A stretch of 64,000 nt of DNA from the NCBI RefSeq assembly GCF_001435095.1, contig NZ_AZFC01000002.1:124001-188000 (forward strand). The letters are read 5' to 3'. The notes beneath the pieces are model-generated. The model had not been told where the DNA came from, did no database searches, and saw only the letters and a list, made by a program, of their open reading frames with translations. Shown piece by piece: positions 8,794-18,515 of the stretch; within the stretch, counting starts at the first letter, position 1; each line of letters starts with the position of its first letter. The translations under genes and the position numbers were made by a program. Source of the stretch: Levilactobacillus spicheri DSM 15429. Lineage in GTDB: Bacteria; Bacillota; Bacilli; Lactobacillales; Lactobacillaceae.

Positions 8794-9510
8794 CTAGTCC
8801 GCTTGCCGCAACTTCAGCGCGCGTTCCAGTGTCCGGTCCACCAGCACGGACTGGCCGTCCACGATGGGGAACGTCGTCTCGGGTTCCCGTTCCTGGGCCA
8901 GCGACAACTCCGTGCAGCCGAGAATGACCACGTCGGCGTGTTGCTGCTCGACCATCTCCCGCACGATGCGGTGGAACAGCTGGGCGTCCACCACGTCCCG
9001 TTCCTTGATGTCGTCATAGATCAGCTCCATGGTCGCATCCTCAATGGCTGACGTGGGCAGTACGGGGGTCAACCCCACCCGCTCCAGCTCGTGCTCGTAA
9101 ATCTTGTCGGCGATGGTCCCCCGCGTCCCGGTAATCCCGATTCGCTGGGCCTGCGGGAACTTGCGTTGGATCTCCTGCACCGTCTCGCGTGGCATGTGCA
9201 GGATGGGAATGTCCCCGGCCGCCGCCTGCAGGTCGTCGTAGAAGTAGTGGGCCGTGTTGCACGGCAAGGTGAAGAAGGCCGGATGCAACTGGCTCTGTTG
9301 CCGGATGTCCTCCAGCAGACTGGGTAACGGGCTGACCTGCGAATGGTCCAAAATGTAGGTCGTGCGGTCCGGCACCGTGGCGTGGTTGACTAAGATGTAA
9401 TTCAAATACTCTTGATCAGCGTGTGCGGGTGTCCGCAGGTTCAACTGGTGAAGATAACTCTCGGTGGCCATCGTTCCCATGCCGCCAATAATCGTAAAGA
9501 ATTTTTGCAT
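8794..9510 (-). CDS. Aspartate/glutamate racemase family protein, 238 aa
   Basis: PLP-independent amino-acid racemase. The two catalytic cysteines are visible in 'LPCNTAH' (C84) and 'ILGCTELS' (C199), and the N-terminus 'FFTIIGGMGTMATE' is typical. It begins five bases after the end of the D-aspartate ligase gene, so the two are translated from one mRNA. That pairing is known from Enterococcus faecium (ligase plus aspartate racemase). The likely job is to make D-Asp for the wall cross-bridge. Substrate specificity is inferred from context. Confidence 0.9.
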   Translation of the reverse strand: MQKFFTIIGGMGTMATESYLHQLNLRTPAHADQEYLNYILVNHATVPDRTTYILDHSQVSPLPSLLEDIRQQSQLHPAFFTLPCNTAHYFYDDLQAAAGDIPILHMPRETVQEIQRKFPQAQRIGITGTRGTIADKIYEHELERVGLTPVLPTSAIEDATMELIYDDIKERDVVDAQLFHRIVREMVEQQHADVVILGCTELSLAQEREPETTFPIVDGQSVLVDRTLERALKLRQAD

Positions 9511-9515
9511 CGTCC

Positions 9516-10775
9516 TTACCCCTTATTTTCCGCAAAGTATTTCTTGAAGTTAACCGTGTAATTGTGTTCCATCCACTTGATCAACGCCCAGCGCTTCAGG
9601 TTCATGTCCTGATCGAAGCGGTAGGTCGTGCCGTACTTGCCCGCCGCAATCAGCTTCAGCGCGCGGTCCTTGTCGGCGTTTTCCCGGGTGTACTGCTTAA
9701 AGACCTTCACCGGTACGCCTAACCACAGCGCGTGCTGGCTGGCATCCTGGTTGCCGTAGACCGTCGGCGCATCGGCCAAGGTGTGCTTGACGTAATCCTT
9801 GACCACCCAGTCGGCCAGGTTATAGCCGTTCAGGGTGACGAAGAAGCTGCTCCGCCCCTGCCGCAAGTTGATTTCAAACAGCTTGAAGGACTGGTCCCGC
9901 GAATCGTACTTCATGTCGAAGTTAGCGTAGCCGGTAAAGTCGATTGCTTCCAGGAACTTTTGGATGTCGCGGTAGATGGTCTCGTTGTACTCGGGTATAA
10001 TCGCGACGTAGTTCCCGATGGCGGACGGCGCACAGTCCTCCAGCAGCGGGTGACCCAGACACATCATCTTGACGTGGTGGTCCTGGTCGACGTAGGCGTT
10101 CAACACCCGCATGTTGCTGTCGTCGCCGGGGATAAAGTCCTGCAGGATCAGGTCAGACTGGTAGCCGTTCGCGTAAATTTTGGCCACGATGTCCGTGAAC
10201 TCCGCCTCCGACTGGATTCGAAAGGCCTTCTTGCGGCCCTCGAAGTGCACGTCCAACCATTCGACACTGTTGGCCGGCTTTAGCGCGACCGGGTAGCCGA
10301 ACGGCTGCTGAATCGGCTCGCCGCTGGTGGCCTCTTCCTTGGTGATGATCCGGGTGTGCGGGTACGGTAAGCCGTACTGATCGCAGACCTTGTAGAAGTT
10401 TTCCTTGTTGTTCAGTTGCCGTAATTTGTCGTAATCGATGTACGGGCAGATGAAGACGTCCTCGAGTTCCGCCTTATGCTTACTGATCAGTTCGGCGTAG
10501 CCATCCCCACACCCGATCAGGATGACGGGTTCGGGATGGTCCGCGTAACGTTCCTTGAGTTTCCGCATGGTCTCGATCCAGACGGGGTCTTCGTCAAAGC
10601 CCGGAATCAATTCCAGGTTGACCACCTTGGTGTAGCGGGTCGGTGCCAATTGAATGCTGGCAAAGGCCTGCACGGGTTCGTGGTACAGGTCATAAAACGA
10701 CCGGGCCATCCCGTAAACGTTAAAGTCGCTCCCCAATAAGACTGGGGTAAATTTGACGCCGTTCTTGGTTTCCAT
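9516..10775 (-). CDS. D-aspartate ligase (ATP-grasp), peptidoglycan cross-bridge, 419 aa
   Basis: Adds D-aspartate through its beta-carboxyl to the Lys side chain of the peptidoglycan precursor. The sequence closely follows my recollection of E. faecium Asl(fm): 'PVLLGSDFNVYGMARSF', 'ICPYIDYDKLRQL', 'PVALKPANSVEW', 'FIPGDDSNMRVLNAYVDQ', 'FEINLRQGRSSFFVTLNGYN'. These cover the ATP-grasp core. I prefer the ATG at 10775 (METKNGVKF) preceded by GAAGGGA; a GTG seven codons upstream is an alternative. It is followed by the racemase and preceded by an AsnB-type amidotransferase. Confidence 0.93.
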   Translation of the reverse strand: METKNGVKFTPVLLGSDFNVYGMARSFYDLYHEPVQAFASIQLAPTRYTKVVNLELIPGFDEDPVWIETMRKLKERYADHPEPVILIGCGDGYAELISKHKAELEDVFICPYIDYDKLRQLNNKENFYKVCDQYGLPYPHTRIITKEEATSGEPIQQPFGYPVALKPANSVEWLDVHFEGRKKAFRIQSEAEFTDIVAKIYANGYQSDLILQDFIPGDDSNMRVLNAYVDQDHHVKMMCLGHPLLEDCAPSAIGNYVAIIPEYNETIYRDIQKFLEAIDFTGYANFDMKYDSRDQSFKLFEINLRQGRSSFFVTLNGYNLADWVVKDYVKHTLADAPTVYGNQDASQHALWLGVPVKVFKQYTRENADKDRALKLIAAGKYGTTYRFDQDMNLKRWALIKWMEHNYTVNFKKYFAENKG

Positions 10776-10935
10776 AACTAAATAAAGTCCCTTCACAACT
10801 ACTTGAGTGGCTGCTATGTCACCCCTGGTTAATCGATTAATGTCACACTCATTGGTGCTTCTTCTTTGAAACTACCACAACTCTTTAAGAGAATCGATAG
10901 TTCTGCTCAAAAAACACTTTTTCCTAAGAAACAAA

Positions 10936-10973
10936 TCAAGGTTGTTAGCGAACGAATCCACTAACAACCTTGA
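10936..10973 (-). terminator. Terminator of the asnB-type gene
   Basis: Perfect 13-bp stem TCAAGGTTGTTAG / CTAACAACCTTGA followed on the minus strand by TTTGTTTCTT. It separates the amidotransferase transcript from the ligase-racemase operon. The remaining 10797-10930 shows no clear promoter. Confidence 0.8.
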
Positions 10974-11012
10974 CGGTACTCGCCGACGAAAAACTTTTCG
11001 CCGAGAGGCTGG

Positions 11013-12893
11013 TTAAATTTGCGTCCGGTGCACCAGGTCCACCGTCTTCGCCGTCGTATCTTCTGGGAAGTAGACTTCGTACCAGAGGATGAAGGTGTAA
11101 ATGGTAAAGATCTTTTGCATGCTGGACTTACCGTTGATGTGTTCGTGTAAGATTTCCATCAAGGCGTCGGTGTTGAAGAACTTCTTAGCCACGTCGGAAT
11201 TGAAGGCTTCAATGATCCGGGACTTGTAAGGCTCTTCCTTAATCCAGGTCGCGATTGGGGATGGGAAGCCCATCTTTTCCTTCTTCGCGACCCGTTCTGG
11301 CAGTTCGGCTTCGGCCGCGGTCCGCAGGGAGACCTTGGTCTCGTCGGCGTGGATCCGCGTCTTGACCGGCATGGTGGCCGCAAACTTAGCGACTTCCTTA
11401 TCGACCAGCGGTGTCCGAACTTCCAGCGAGTTGGCCATACTCATGCGGTCAGCCTTGTGGAGGATATCGTACGGTAACCAGGTGTTGATATCGAAGTACT
11501 GCATCTGCGTCATCTCATCCAAGCCCTTCACGTCATCGAAGAGGTGTTGGGTGTACGCCCCCGCATCCTGGTTCAATTCAGGGTGCTTCAGGATCTTGTT
11601 TCGGTCGTAGTAGTCAAAGACGTAGTTGACCCGGTAGTAACGCTCGCTTAATGGCTCAGCGCCCCGGACCAAGAACCGCCGACCGTGGAACCGTGGCAGG
11701 TGTTCGGCGATGGCGCCCAGGCCCTTCCGAATCGGCTTTGGCACGTACTTCTGGTAGCGCTCGAACGGAATGGCTTCCAGGTAGGTGTTGTAGCCCCCGA
11801 AGAATTCGTCGGCCCCTTCACCGGACAAGGCCACCTTCACGCTCTGGCGCGTCCCCTTGGACAGGTAGTACAGTTGCATCGCCGAAGGGTTGGAGAGCGG
11901 TTCGTCCATGTAGTACATGATGGTTGGCAGAATATCGAAATAATCGTCCCCGGTCATGTAGAGCGGCGTGTTCTTTTGCTTGATCTCCTTGGCGAATTCC
12001 GTGGACCAACTCAATTCACTGTACTTGGAATTCTTGAACCCTAAGGAGAAGGATTGGATTGGCTTCAACTTCGAGGCCTCGTTCAACACGTAGGAAGAAT
12101 CGATCCCACTGGACAAGAAACTCCCAACTTCCACGTCGGCAATCATGTGGGCCTTGACGGATTCGTCGACGATGCCGCGGATCTTCTGGGCATCCTCTTC
12201 GACCGTTTGGCTGTTGTCGATATGGTCGTAGTTGAACTTGAAGTACCGGTGCGTCTCGGTCTTGCCGTTGCGGTGCAGGAAGTACTGCCCTGGTAAGACC
12301 TTGTAGACGTGCTTAAACATGGTGTCCCGTGACGGGATAAATTCAAAACTCAGGTGAATCGGTAAGAGTTCTTCGTTGAATTCCTTTTTAAAGTTCGGGT
12401 GTTCCAAGAAGGCCTTGATTTCAGAGCCCCACAGGAACGTGTCGCCGTCGTCGTAGTAGTACAACGGTTTGATGCCGAAGTGGTCCCGGGCACCAAAGAC
12501 CTCGTTCTTGACCTTGTCATAGATCACGAAGGCGTACATCCCCCGTAACCGGTCTAACAGCTTGGGGCCCCAAGCATCGTACCCGTGAATCAGGACTTCG
12601 GAGTCCACGTCCGTCTTGAATTCGTACCCTAACTTCTGTAAGTCGGCCCGAATTTCTTGGTAGTTATAGATTTCACCATTAAAGGTCAAGACCTTCGTCT
12701 GGTCCCGGTTGTACATCGGTTGCTTCCCGTGAGCCAGGTCAATGATGGATAACCGACGGAAACCCATGACGGCTTGGTCATCGCTAAAGTAAGCCTCGTC
12801 ATCGGGCCCCCGGTGCTTGATGCGATCCGCCATATCGTTGATGGTATGAGCGGGAACATCCTTTTGGTTCACATAACCAACGAATCCACACAT
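11013..12893 (-). CDS. Glutamine-dependent asparagine synthetase family protein (AsnB/AsnH type), 626 aa
   Basis: Class II glutamine amidotransferase. The catalytic Cys2 follows the initiator Met (MCGFVGYVNQ), with 'RGPDDEAYFSDDQAVMGFRRLSI' features and 'NGEIYNY' in the glutaminase half. The PPi-loop 'SFLSSGIDSSYV' and 'ALSGEGADEFFGGY' are in the synthetase half. The start at 12893 is required for Cys2 and has AAGGGG upstream. The family includes true asparagine synthetases and wall enzymes (L. lactis AsnH) that amidate the D-Asp cross-bridge to D-Asn. Its position next to the D-Asp ligase and racemase favours the wall role (inference). Confidence 0.88.
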   Translation of the reverse strand: MCGFVGYVNQKDVPAHTINDMADRIKHRGPDDEAYFSDDQAVMGFRRLSIIDLAHGKQPMYNRDQTKVLTFNGEIYNYQEIRADLQKLGYEFKTDVDSEVLIHGYDAWGPKLLDRLRGMYAFVIYDKVKNEVFGARDHFGIKPLYYYDDGDTFLWGSEIKAFLEHPNFKKEFNEELLPIHLSFEFIPSRDTMFKHVYKVLPGQYFLHRNGKTETHRYFKFNYDHIDNSQTVEEDAQKIRGIVDESVKAHMIADVEVGSFLSSGIDSSYVLNEASKLKPIQSFSLGFKNSKYSELSWSTEFAKEIKQKNTPLYMTGDDYFDILPTIMYYMDEPLSNPSAMQLYYLSKGTRQSVKVALSGEGADEFFGGYNTYLEAIPFERYQKYVPKPIRKGLGAIAEHLPRFHGRRFLVRGAEPLSERYYRVNYVFDYYDRNKILKHPELNQDAGAYTQHLFDDVKGLDEMTQMQYFDINTWLPYDILHKADRMSMANSLEVRTPLVDKEVAKFAATMPVKTRIHADETKVSLRTAAEAELPERVAKKEKMGFPSPIATWIKEEPYKSRIIEAFNSDVAKKFFNTDALMEILHEHINGKSSMQKIFTIYTFILWYEVYFPEDTTAKTVDLVHRTQI

Positions 12894-12973
12894 GTGCGTA
12901 TCCCCTTTGAATTTTATTCTCTCTTTGGTCGTTTCATTATTATCAGCTGAAAAACCACAAAACACAACACCCA

Positions 12974-13004
12974 TCATTTTAGCAAATTTATTTTGGGAAT
13001 ACCA
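12974..13004 (-). promoter_or_regulatory. Extended -10 promoter of the asnB-type gene
   Basis: The minus strand reads AATTTGCTAAAATGA, with the extended -10 TGCTAAAAT. The same 15 bases recur upstream of the neighbouring Crp-family gene (13773-13787). The -35 is weak. Confidence 0.45.
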
Positions 13005-13042
13005 TATTATTAAGGATTCTTAACCCGATAGCTAAAAATGGG

Positions 13043-13747
13043 TCACTGGGGGGCGACCGCTTGCAGGGCCGCGACGTCCAGTAGCTTGATCTGTCGGCGC
13101 CCGACCGTCTCGATGATGCCCTGCGTCGCCAGCTGCTTCAGCTTGCGACTCAACGATTCCGGGGTCATCCCCAGGTACGCGGCCAGGTCCTGCTTGCTCA
13201 TCGGCAAGGTGTAGGTCCCCACCCGCTGGTCGGTCAGCGTCAGCAGGTACCCCGCCAGCCGCGGCAGGGCGTCCGGAATCGCCAGCAGCGTCGCCTGGCG
13301 CTCGGCCGTCCGTAACCGCACGGCGAGGGCGCTGAGCAGCGACAGGGCCAACGGTGGCAGGCGGTCCAGCAGTGCCGTCAGCGCCGTCCGGGAAATGGTA
13401 CACAGCTCGGTGGTCTTGGTCGCCTCCGCGTAGTCCTGGTGGATTTCGTCGGTGAACAGGGCGATCTCGCCAATGAAGTCCCCCGGATTCAGGACCCGCA
13501 AGACCCGTTCCCTGCCGTCATCCCCCAGATGGTACAACCGGACCTGGCCCGTATTCACGATGTACAGGGTCTGCGAGACCTCTTCGGGACGGTAAATGAG
13601 GCCGCCCTTTTCGGCGTGAATCGGCCGGGTGACCTTGGCGATCGACGTGCGTTGATCCGTCGCTAATTCTTGAAAAATCGGCACTTGAGACACACATTCC
13701 AATTCCCGCGCCAGGGAATGGTGGTGCGCCGCAACTGGTTCTCCCAT
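13043..13747 (-). CDS. Crp/Fnr-family transcription regulator (FLP-like), 234 aa
   Basis: An N-terminal cyclic-nucleotide-binding-type beta barrel (about 25-140, 'NPGDFIGEIALF') is followed by a Crp helix-turn-helix (about 170-225, 'QDLAAYLGMTPESLSRKLKQL'-type). There is no iron-sulfur Cys cluster. Two cysteines at 18 and 116 lie close to the positions of the redox-active pair (C5, C112) of L. casei FLP, so a thiol-based redox sensor is plausible (inference). The ATG at 13747 follows GAAGGGG. It is upstream of and co-directional with the amidotransferase. Confidence 0.87.
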   Translation of the reverse strand: MGEPVAAHHHSLARELECVSQVPIFQELATDQRTSIAKVTRPIHAEKGGLIYRPEEVSQTLYIVNTGQVRLYHLGDDGRERVLRVLNPGDFIGEIALFTDEIHQDYAEATKTTELCTISRTALTALLDRLPPLALSLLSALAVRLRTAERQATLLAIPDALPRLAGYLLTLTDQRVGTYTLPMSKQDLAAYLGMTPESLSRKLKQLATQGIIETVGRRQIKLLDVAALQAVAPQ

Positions 13748-13772
13748 GTTGACCCCTTCTTTCCATATAGAT

Positions 13773-13787
13773 TCATTTTAGCAAATT
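13773..13787 (-). promoter_or_regulatory. Extended -10 promoter of the Crp-family gene
   Basis: Minus-strand AATTTGCTAAAATGA, identical to the element at 12974-12988. The divergent gap to the dipeptidase (13788-13930) holds GC-rich hairpins (CCGGGG..CCCCGG) and nothing else recognised. Confidence 0.45.
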
Positions 13788-13948
13788 ATCCGGTCGGGTT
13801 GGTAAAAGACGCTTACGGCGTCCCCGGATCGTTCGGTGACGGCCGGTAACGCCGCCGGGGCCATTCACCCCGGAATCGCCAATCGACCGCACAACTATGG
13901 TATATTTAAGGTGGTTTTCGAATTTATTGTGTGTTAGGAGGAGATTTC

Positions 13949-15355
13949 ATGAATCATCAACCACATCAAGCCTGCACGTCGTTTCTGGCCGGAAAGCTCG
14001 CCACCCTCGACGGCAGCACGCTGATCGCCCGTAACGAGGATAACGGGGTCGCCATCTGGCCGAAAAAAGCCGTGATGCACCCCGCCGATGAGGTCCGCGA
14101 GAACCCCTTCGTCTCCAAGGGAAACCAGTTCACGACCCCATTGCCGGAACACGCCGTTCAGTACTCCGCGGTGCCCGACAACGACCCCAGCGCTGGGGAT
14201 TACGGCGAGAGCGGGATCAACGCCCATCGCGTTGCCATGAGCGCAACTGAAAGCGCGTACACTAACAGCCGGGTCCTCGGGGTCGATCCCCTGGTCGCCA
14301 ACGGCATCGCCGAAGACGCCATGTTAACGGTGGTCTTGCCTTACGTGGACTCGGCCCAAGCCGGCATCAAACGCCTGGGCCAGCTGGTCAGCACAGCCGG
14401 TGCCGCCGAAAGTAACGGGGTGCTCTTCAGCGATCCCGATGAGGTGTGGTACATGGAAATCGTCAGTGGTCACCACTGGGTCGCCCAGCGCATCCCCGAC
14501 GACGCTTACGCGGTCGTGGCCAACCAACTAGCCATCGAGGACGTCGACTTCGACAGTCCCGACTTCTTGACCTCACCCGATATTCGCCAGTTCGTCCAGG
14601 CCCACCGGTTGAATCCGGACGGCGGCCGTTTCAATTCCCGCCACATCTTCGGGACCCACTCGATTCAAGACGCCCACTACAATACCCCGCGGGTCTGGTA
14701 CGGCCACAAGCTCCTGACACCAAGCGCCTTCGAAGAACCGACCAGCATGGAACTGCCGTTCATCCGGCACGCGGAACACAAGATCGGTCTCGATGACGTG
14801 GCCGCCGTGTTAGGCTCCCACTACCAGGAGACCCCCTTTGACCCGATTGGCAGCGGCGATTCCGCCGACCAGCACAAGTTCCGGGCCATTGGCTTGGCGC
14901 GCACCGAGAACAGCCACATCTTACAATTCCGGCGCAACGTCGACGTCACCCGGGCTGGTGTCATCTGGCAAGCCTTCGGCAACCCCGCCTTTAACCCCTA
15001 CGTGCCGTTCTACGCGGCCGGCGACCAACTAGCCGCCAGCTATGCCGAGGACAACGCCAGCTACAGCGCGACGAACCCGTACTGGCAAGCCAAATTGCTG
15101 GAGGTCCTCAGCGAGGATCACTACCACGCAAACCGCGGGCTCATCGACGACTTTTTGAAGGCCACCCAGAGTCAGGCCTTTCAGCGCGTCGCGACCGGCG
15201 ATGCACTGGACCACCCGACCGCTCAGGAACTGGGGACCTTCAACGCCGCCACCGCCCAGGCCTTCACGGACAGCACCCAGGCCCAGATCGGCAAGCTGGT
15301 CCAGGCCAACGCCGAGCTGTCGGCCCTGTCGTTCAAGATGGATGCCAATTTGTAG
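13949..15355 (+). CDS. pepD: C69-family dipeptidase (PepD), 468 aa
   Basis: N-terminal-nucleophile hydrolase that cleaves dipeptides in the cytoplasm. The catalytic Cys lies in 'QACTSFLAGKLATLDGSTL', with 'ARNEDN' just after, as in the Lactobacillus PepD family. Also visible are 'YGESGINAHRVAMSATESAY' type sequence and 'DNDPSAGDYGESG'. The start at 13949 follows TTAGGAGGAG; the few upstream codons do not belong to the protein. Length is typical (about 470). It is transcribed away from the Crp-family gene. Confidence 0.92.
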   Translation: MNHQPHQACTSFLAGKLATLDGSTLIARNEDNGVAIWPKKAVMHPADEVRENPFVSKGNQFTTPLPEHAVQYSAVPDNDPSAGDYGESGINAHRVAMSATESAYTNSRVLGVDPLVANGIAEDAMLTVVLPYVDSAQAGIKRLGQLVSTAGAAESNGVLFSDPDEVWYMEIVSGHHWVAQRIPDDAYAVVANQLAIEDVDFDSPDFLTSPDIRQFVQAHRLNPDGGRFNSRHIFGTHSIQDAHYNTPRVWYGHKLLTPSAFEEPTSMELPFIRHAEHKIGLDDVAAVLGSHYQETPFDPIGSGDSADQHKFRAIGLARTENSHILQFRRNVDVTRAGVIWQAFGNPAFNPYVPFYAAGDQLAASYAEDNASYSATNPYWQAKLLEVLSEDHYHANRGLIDDFLKATQSQAFQRVATGDALDHPTAQELGTFNAATAQAFTDSTQAQIGKLVQANAELSALSFKMDANL

Positions 15356-15387
15356 GTGAGACCGTTTTCAGAAAGTTGAAAATGCGG

Positions 15388-15393
15388 TATAAT
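15388..15393 (+). promoter_or_regulatory. -10 element for the 79-aa gene
   Basis: Perfect TATAAT 36 bases before the start codon. The -35 region is weak (TTTTCA at 17 bp). Confidence 0.45.
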
Positions 15394-15429
15394 GGGACCA
15401 AGCAGCTAGCCCCGAAAGGAATGATTGTG

Positions 15430-15669
15430 ATGGATGAAGTTGTATTATTTAATCCTGGCGATTCAATTGGTAACTTCCACGATTATCACGAGGCCGTTCA
15501 GACGGCGCAGATCTACCAAGAACGTCATACGGATTCCGGTCACGTGTTGGTCGTCAAGAGTGATAAAGGGGAGCCTTCCTTCGATATCTTCTTAGCGGAG
15601 CAACAGCTTGATAACGGCCAGTCCAAGTTCAAGCCCGCGAAGCCTTACACGGTTTCGAAAAAGTTATAA
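15430..15669 (+). CDS. Hypothetical protein, 79 aa
   Basis: A small soluble protein starting MDEVVLFNPGDSIGNFHDY. I do not recognise a family. The ATG at 15430 lies 8-10 bases after AAAGGA, while earlier in-frame ATGs sit on or before the ribosome site. It has its own promoter and terminator, so it is expressed as a single gene. Confidence 0.75.
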   Translation: MDEVVLFNPGDSIGNFHDYHEAVQTAQIYQERHTDSGHVLVVKSDKGEPSFDIFLAEQQLDNGQSKFKPAKPYTVSKKL

Positions 15670-15677
15670 GAGAAAGC

Positions 15678-15713
15678 AAATGCGTCCCACCGCCTGGGTG
15701 GAACGCATTTTTT
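15678..15713 (+). terminator. Terminator after the 79-aa gene
   Basis: AAATGCGTCCCACC / GGGTGGAACGCATTTTTT; it faces the end of the convergent UvrA-like gene. Confidence 0.8.
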
Positions 15714-15723
15714 AATGGTTTTT

Positions 15724-18249
15724 TTAGTCTGACTGCTTGGCCTGAAAATGGGTCATCTCCTGCTTCAGGTAATGACCGGTGATGCTGGCGGGGTTCTCAC
15801 TGACGGCCTGCGGGGTGCCGCTGGCGACCAGTTGGCCCCCGTTGCGGCCACCCCCGGGCCCCATGTCGAGCACGTAGTCGGCGTTGGCCACCAGCTCCAT
15901 GTCGTGCTCGATGGCCAGCACCGTGGCCCCCTGCTGGAGCAATTGGTCAAAAACCTTGATCAGTTGCTGGATGTCCAGCGGGTGCAAGCCCACGGTCGGT
16001 TCATCGAAGACAAACAGTGTGCCGGTTTGCCGCTTACCCAGCCGCGAGACCAGCTTCAATCGCTGAGCCTCCCCACCGGATAAGGCCGGCGTGCTCTCGC
16101 CCAACAGCAGGTACCCCAGCCCCATGTCGTGCAGCGTGCGTAAGATGCGCTCGATGGCGGCTTGGTCCTGAAAGACCGGTAGCGCCTCGTCCACGGATAA
16201 AGCCAGAACGTCAGCGATGCTGTACCCGTGCCACTTCACGGCTAACGTCTCGCGGTTATACCGCTGGCCGTGACACTGCGGACACTCCTCGGTGATGTCG
16301 GGCAGATACTGCACGTCCAGCGAGATCTGCCCCGTCCCGCCGCAGACCGGGCAGGCCCCGGCCGTCACGTTATAGGAGAAGCGACTGGTCGTGTAGCCCT
16401 TTTCCTGGGCCAACGGCGTGGCGGCGAAGAGCTTGCGCAGGTGGTTCAGGATGTCGGTGTAGGTGGCGACCGTCGAGCGAACGTTCTTGCCCACGGGTAC
16501 CGAGTCGACCGTGACCACGTGCCGGATCTTCTGCCGGTCCAGCTGCTTGACGTGGGCCGGCAACGGCCGGTGCGCCACGTCGGCCTCAATGGCCGGGATC
16601 AGGCTGTCGAGAATCAAGGTGGTCTTGCCGGCACCGCTCATCCCGGTGACCGTGGTCAACCGATTCTTCGGCAGCTTGACGTGCACGTCGTCGATGTTGA
16701 AGCGGTGGTGGACCGCCAGCTGCAGGGTCCCGTGGTCAAATAGCTGGTCGTCGGGCACCCGTGGCCGTTCCCGTAAGGTCGCGGTCCCGTTCAGAAACGG
16801 GGCGATCAGCGACCGGGGACTCTGGGCAATCGCGTCGACCGGTCCGTGATCAACCACCGTGCCGCCATTCTTCCCGGCGCCCGGACCAATCTCTAAGACG
16901 TCGTCGGCCGCGGCGATGATCCGCGGGTCGTGGTCGACCACGACCACCGAATTGCCCTGGCGCACCAGTGCACGGAAGGTCTTGATCAATCCGGTCACGT
17001 TGGCCGGATGCAGGCCGACCGAGGGTTCATCGAGGACGTACAGGACGCCGGTCGTCGCGCTCCGCAGCGTCCGTCCCAGCTGAATCCGTTGGAGTTCCCC
17101 GGTCGACAGCGTCGCGCCGGGCCGGCTCAACGTCAGGTAGTCGAGCCCCAGGTCGAACATCGGTTGCAGGCTCTCCTGCAACTCCCCGACCAGGTTGGTC
17201 CCCATCTCGTGCATCTCGGCCGGTAAGCCGGCCACGATGGTGTCGGCGAAGGCCCGCAGGTCGGTGAGCGGCAACTCGCAAAGCTCGGCAATGTTTTGAC
17301 CATTGATCGTTTGTTGGAGGAGGGCCGGCTTCAGCCGGGTCCCGTGACAGGTCGGACAGGTCGAGAACGTGTAGAACTTGTTCAGTTTTGCCAGGGTCCG
17401 CTCGTTTTTCGTCGTGGCCATGCTGTCCTCGACCGCCGCAAAAGCGTTCTCGTAGACCGCGTTGTCCATGTGGAAGATCTTCCCCTTGCTGCTGGGGATG
17501 TTGATGGCCACGTGCCGCTTCTTGCCGTGCAGGACCTGCTCCTTCATTTCCGGGCTGAGGTCTTTGTAGGGCACGTCGATGGGGATGCCGATGCCATCCG
17601 CCACGATGGGCATGAAGTTCCGTCCAGGAAGGTGCCAGGAGGCCACAGCCCCCTCGCGCAACGTCTGGGTCTCGTCGGCGATCAATAGACTGGCGTCCAA
17701 CTGTCGGACCTCTCCCAGGCCGCCACAGGTTGGGCAGGCCCCACCGGCGTTAAAGGCGAAGTCCTCCGCCCCGGGTGCCGTGAAGGTCACGCCACAGGTC
17801 GGGCAGGTCACCCGCCCCATGTTGCTTGCGATGTCCAGGGTCGGGGCCAACCGGTGCCCGTTGGGACAGACCGGGGCGCCTAACCGGGAGAAGACCAGCC
17901 GCAAGATGTTGAGGCTTTCGGACATGGTCCCCACCGTCGACCGGACGCCGGGCACCGACGGCCGTTGCTTTAAGGCCAGTGCCGAGGGCAGGTAGTCGAC
18001 GGAATCGACCGCCGCCTTGCCGACCTGGTTGATTCGCCGTCGGGTAAAGGTCGACAGCGCGTTGAGGTAGCGCCGGGCCCCCTCAGCGTAAAGCACGCCC
18101 ATGGCCAACGACGACTTTCCCGACCCGCTGCGTCCCGTGATGGCGACGTAGCGGTGTAACGGAATGTCGACGTCGAGATTCTTTAAATTATTGACCCGCG
18201 CGCCCCGCACCTTGATAAATCGTGGGAGCTGCGGCTGTGGTTGTGACAT
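15724..18249 (-). CDS. UvrA-like ABC ATPase (short UvrA2 class), 841 aa
   Basis: Two ABC ATPase modules with Walker A '[13 protein letters not shown]' and '[13 protein letters not shown]', signature motifs '[15 protein letters not shown]' and '[15 protein letters not shown]', Walker B '[13 protein letters not shown]' and '[13 protein letters not shown]', and paired Cys zinc modules (CPTCG, CPVCGG..CPQCHG). At about 840 residues it is shorter than canonical UvrA (about 940), as in the UvrA2 class that lacks the UvrB-contact insert and is linked with damage or drug tolerance. The ATG at 18249 follows AAAGGGG. It is not next to uvrB. Confidence 0.9.
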   Translation of the reverse strand: MSQPQPQLPRFIKVRGARVNNLKNLDVDIPLHRYVAITGRSGSGKSSLAMGVLYAEGARRYLNALSTFTRRRINQVGKAAVDSVDYLPSALALKQRPSVPGVRSTVGTMSESLNILRLVFSRLGAPVCPNGHRLAPTLDIASNMGRVTCPTCGVTFTAPGAEDFAFNAGGACPTCGGLGEVRQLDASLLIADETQTLREGAVASWHLPGRNFMPIVADGIGIPIDVPYKDLSPEMKEQVLHGKKRHVAINIPSSKGKIFHMDNAVYENAFAAVEDSMATTKNERTLAKLNKFYTFSTCPTCHGTRLKPALLQQTINGQNIAELCELPLTDLRAFADTIVAGLPAEMHEMGTNLVGELQESLQPMFDLGLDYLTLSRPGATLSTGELQRIQLGRTLRSATTGVLYVLDEPSVGLHPANVTGLIKTFRALVRQGNSVVVVDHDPRIIAAADDVLEIGPGAGKNGGTVVDHGPVDAIAQSPRSLIAPFLNGTATLRERPRVPDDQLFDHGTLQLAVHHRFNIDDVHVKLPKNRLTTVTGMSGAGKTTLILDSLIPAIEADVAHRPLPAHVKQLDRQKIRHVVTVDSVPVGKNVRSTVATYTDILNHLRKLFAATPLAQEKGYTTSRFSYNVTAGACPVCGGTGQISLDVQYLPDITEECPQCHGQRYNRETLAVKWHGYSIADVLALSVDEALPVFQDQAAIERILRTLHDMGLGYLLLGESTPALSGGEAQRLKLVSRLGKRQTGTLFVFDEPTVGLHPLDIQQLIKVFDQLLQQGATVLAIEHDMELVANADYVLDMGPGGGRNGGQLVASGTPQAVSENPASITGHYLKQEMTHFQAKQSD

Positions 18250-18384
18250 TGTTAGATCCCCTTTCCGCTGATTCACCCCTTAATTCTCACGCGAACCAGC
18301 TATGAACGCAAGACATGACACCATGAATCATTTTCAGCTCGTGCTTTCCCGGCATGGTGACCGCGATTTCCCGCAAGAAACGAT

Positions 18385-18410
18385 TTACGCCTTCTCCGCG
18401 ACTTGGTATA
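18385..18410 (+). promoter_or_regulatory. Promoter of the amino-acid permease
   Basis: TTACGC and TATACT are 16 bp apart, about 110 bases before the start. The leader holds a small hairpin (CCCGC..GCGGG). Confidence 0.4.
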
Positions 18411-18515
18411 CTAGTTCCTAACATTATCGAACGGGCTGGTTCTAATCAGTGGATTTGTTCGTTCTTTAGCAACCCGCCCGCGCGTTTGCGGGTACTGAAA
18501 GTGAGGTTATCAGAT

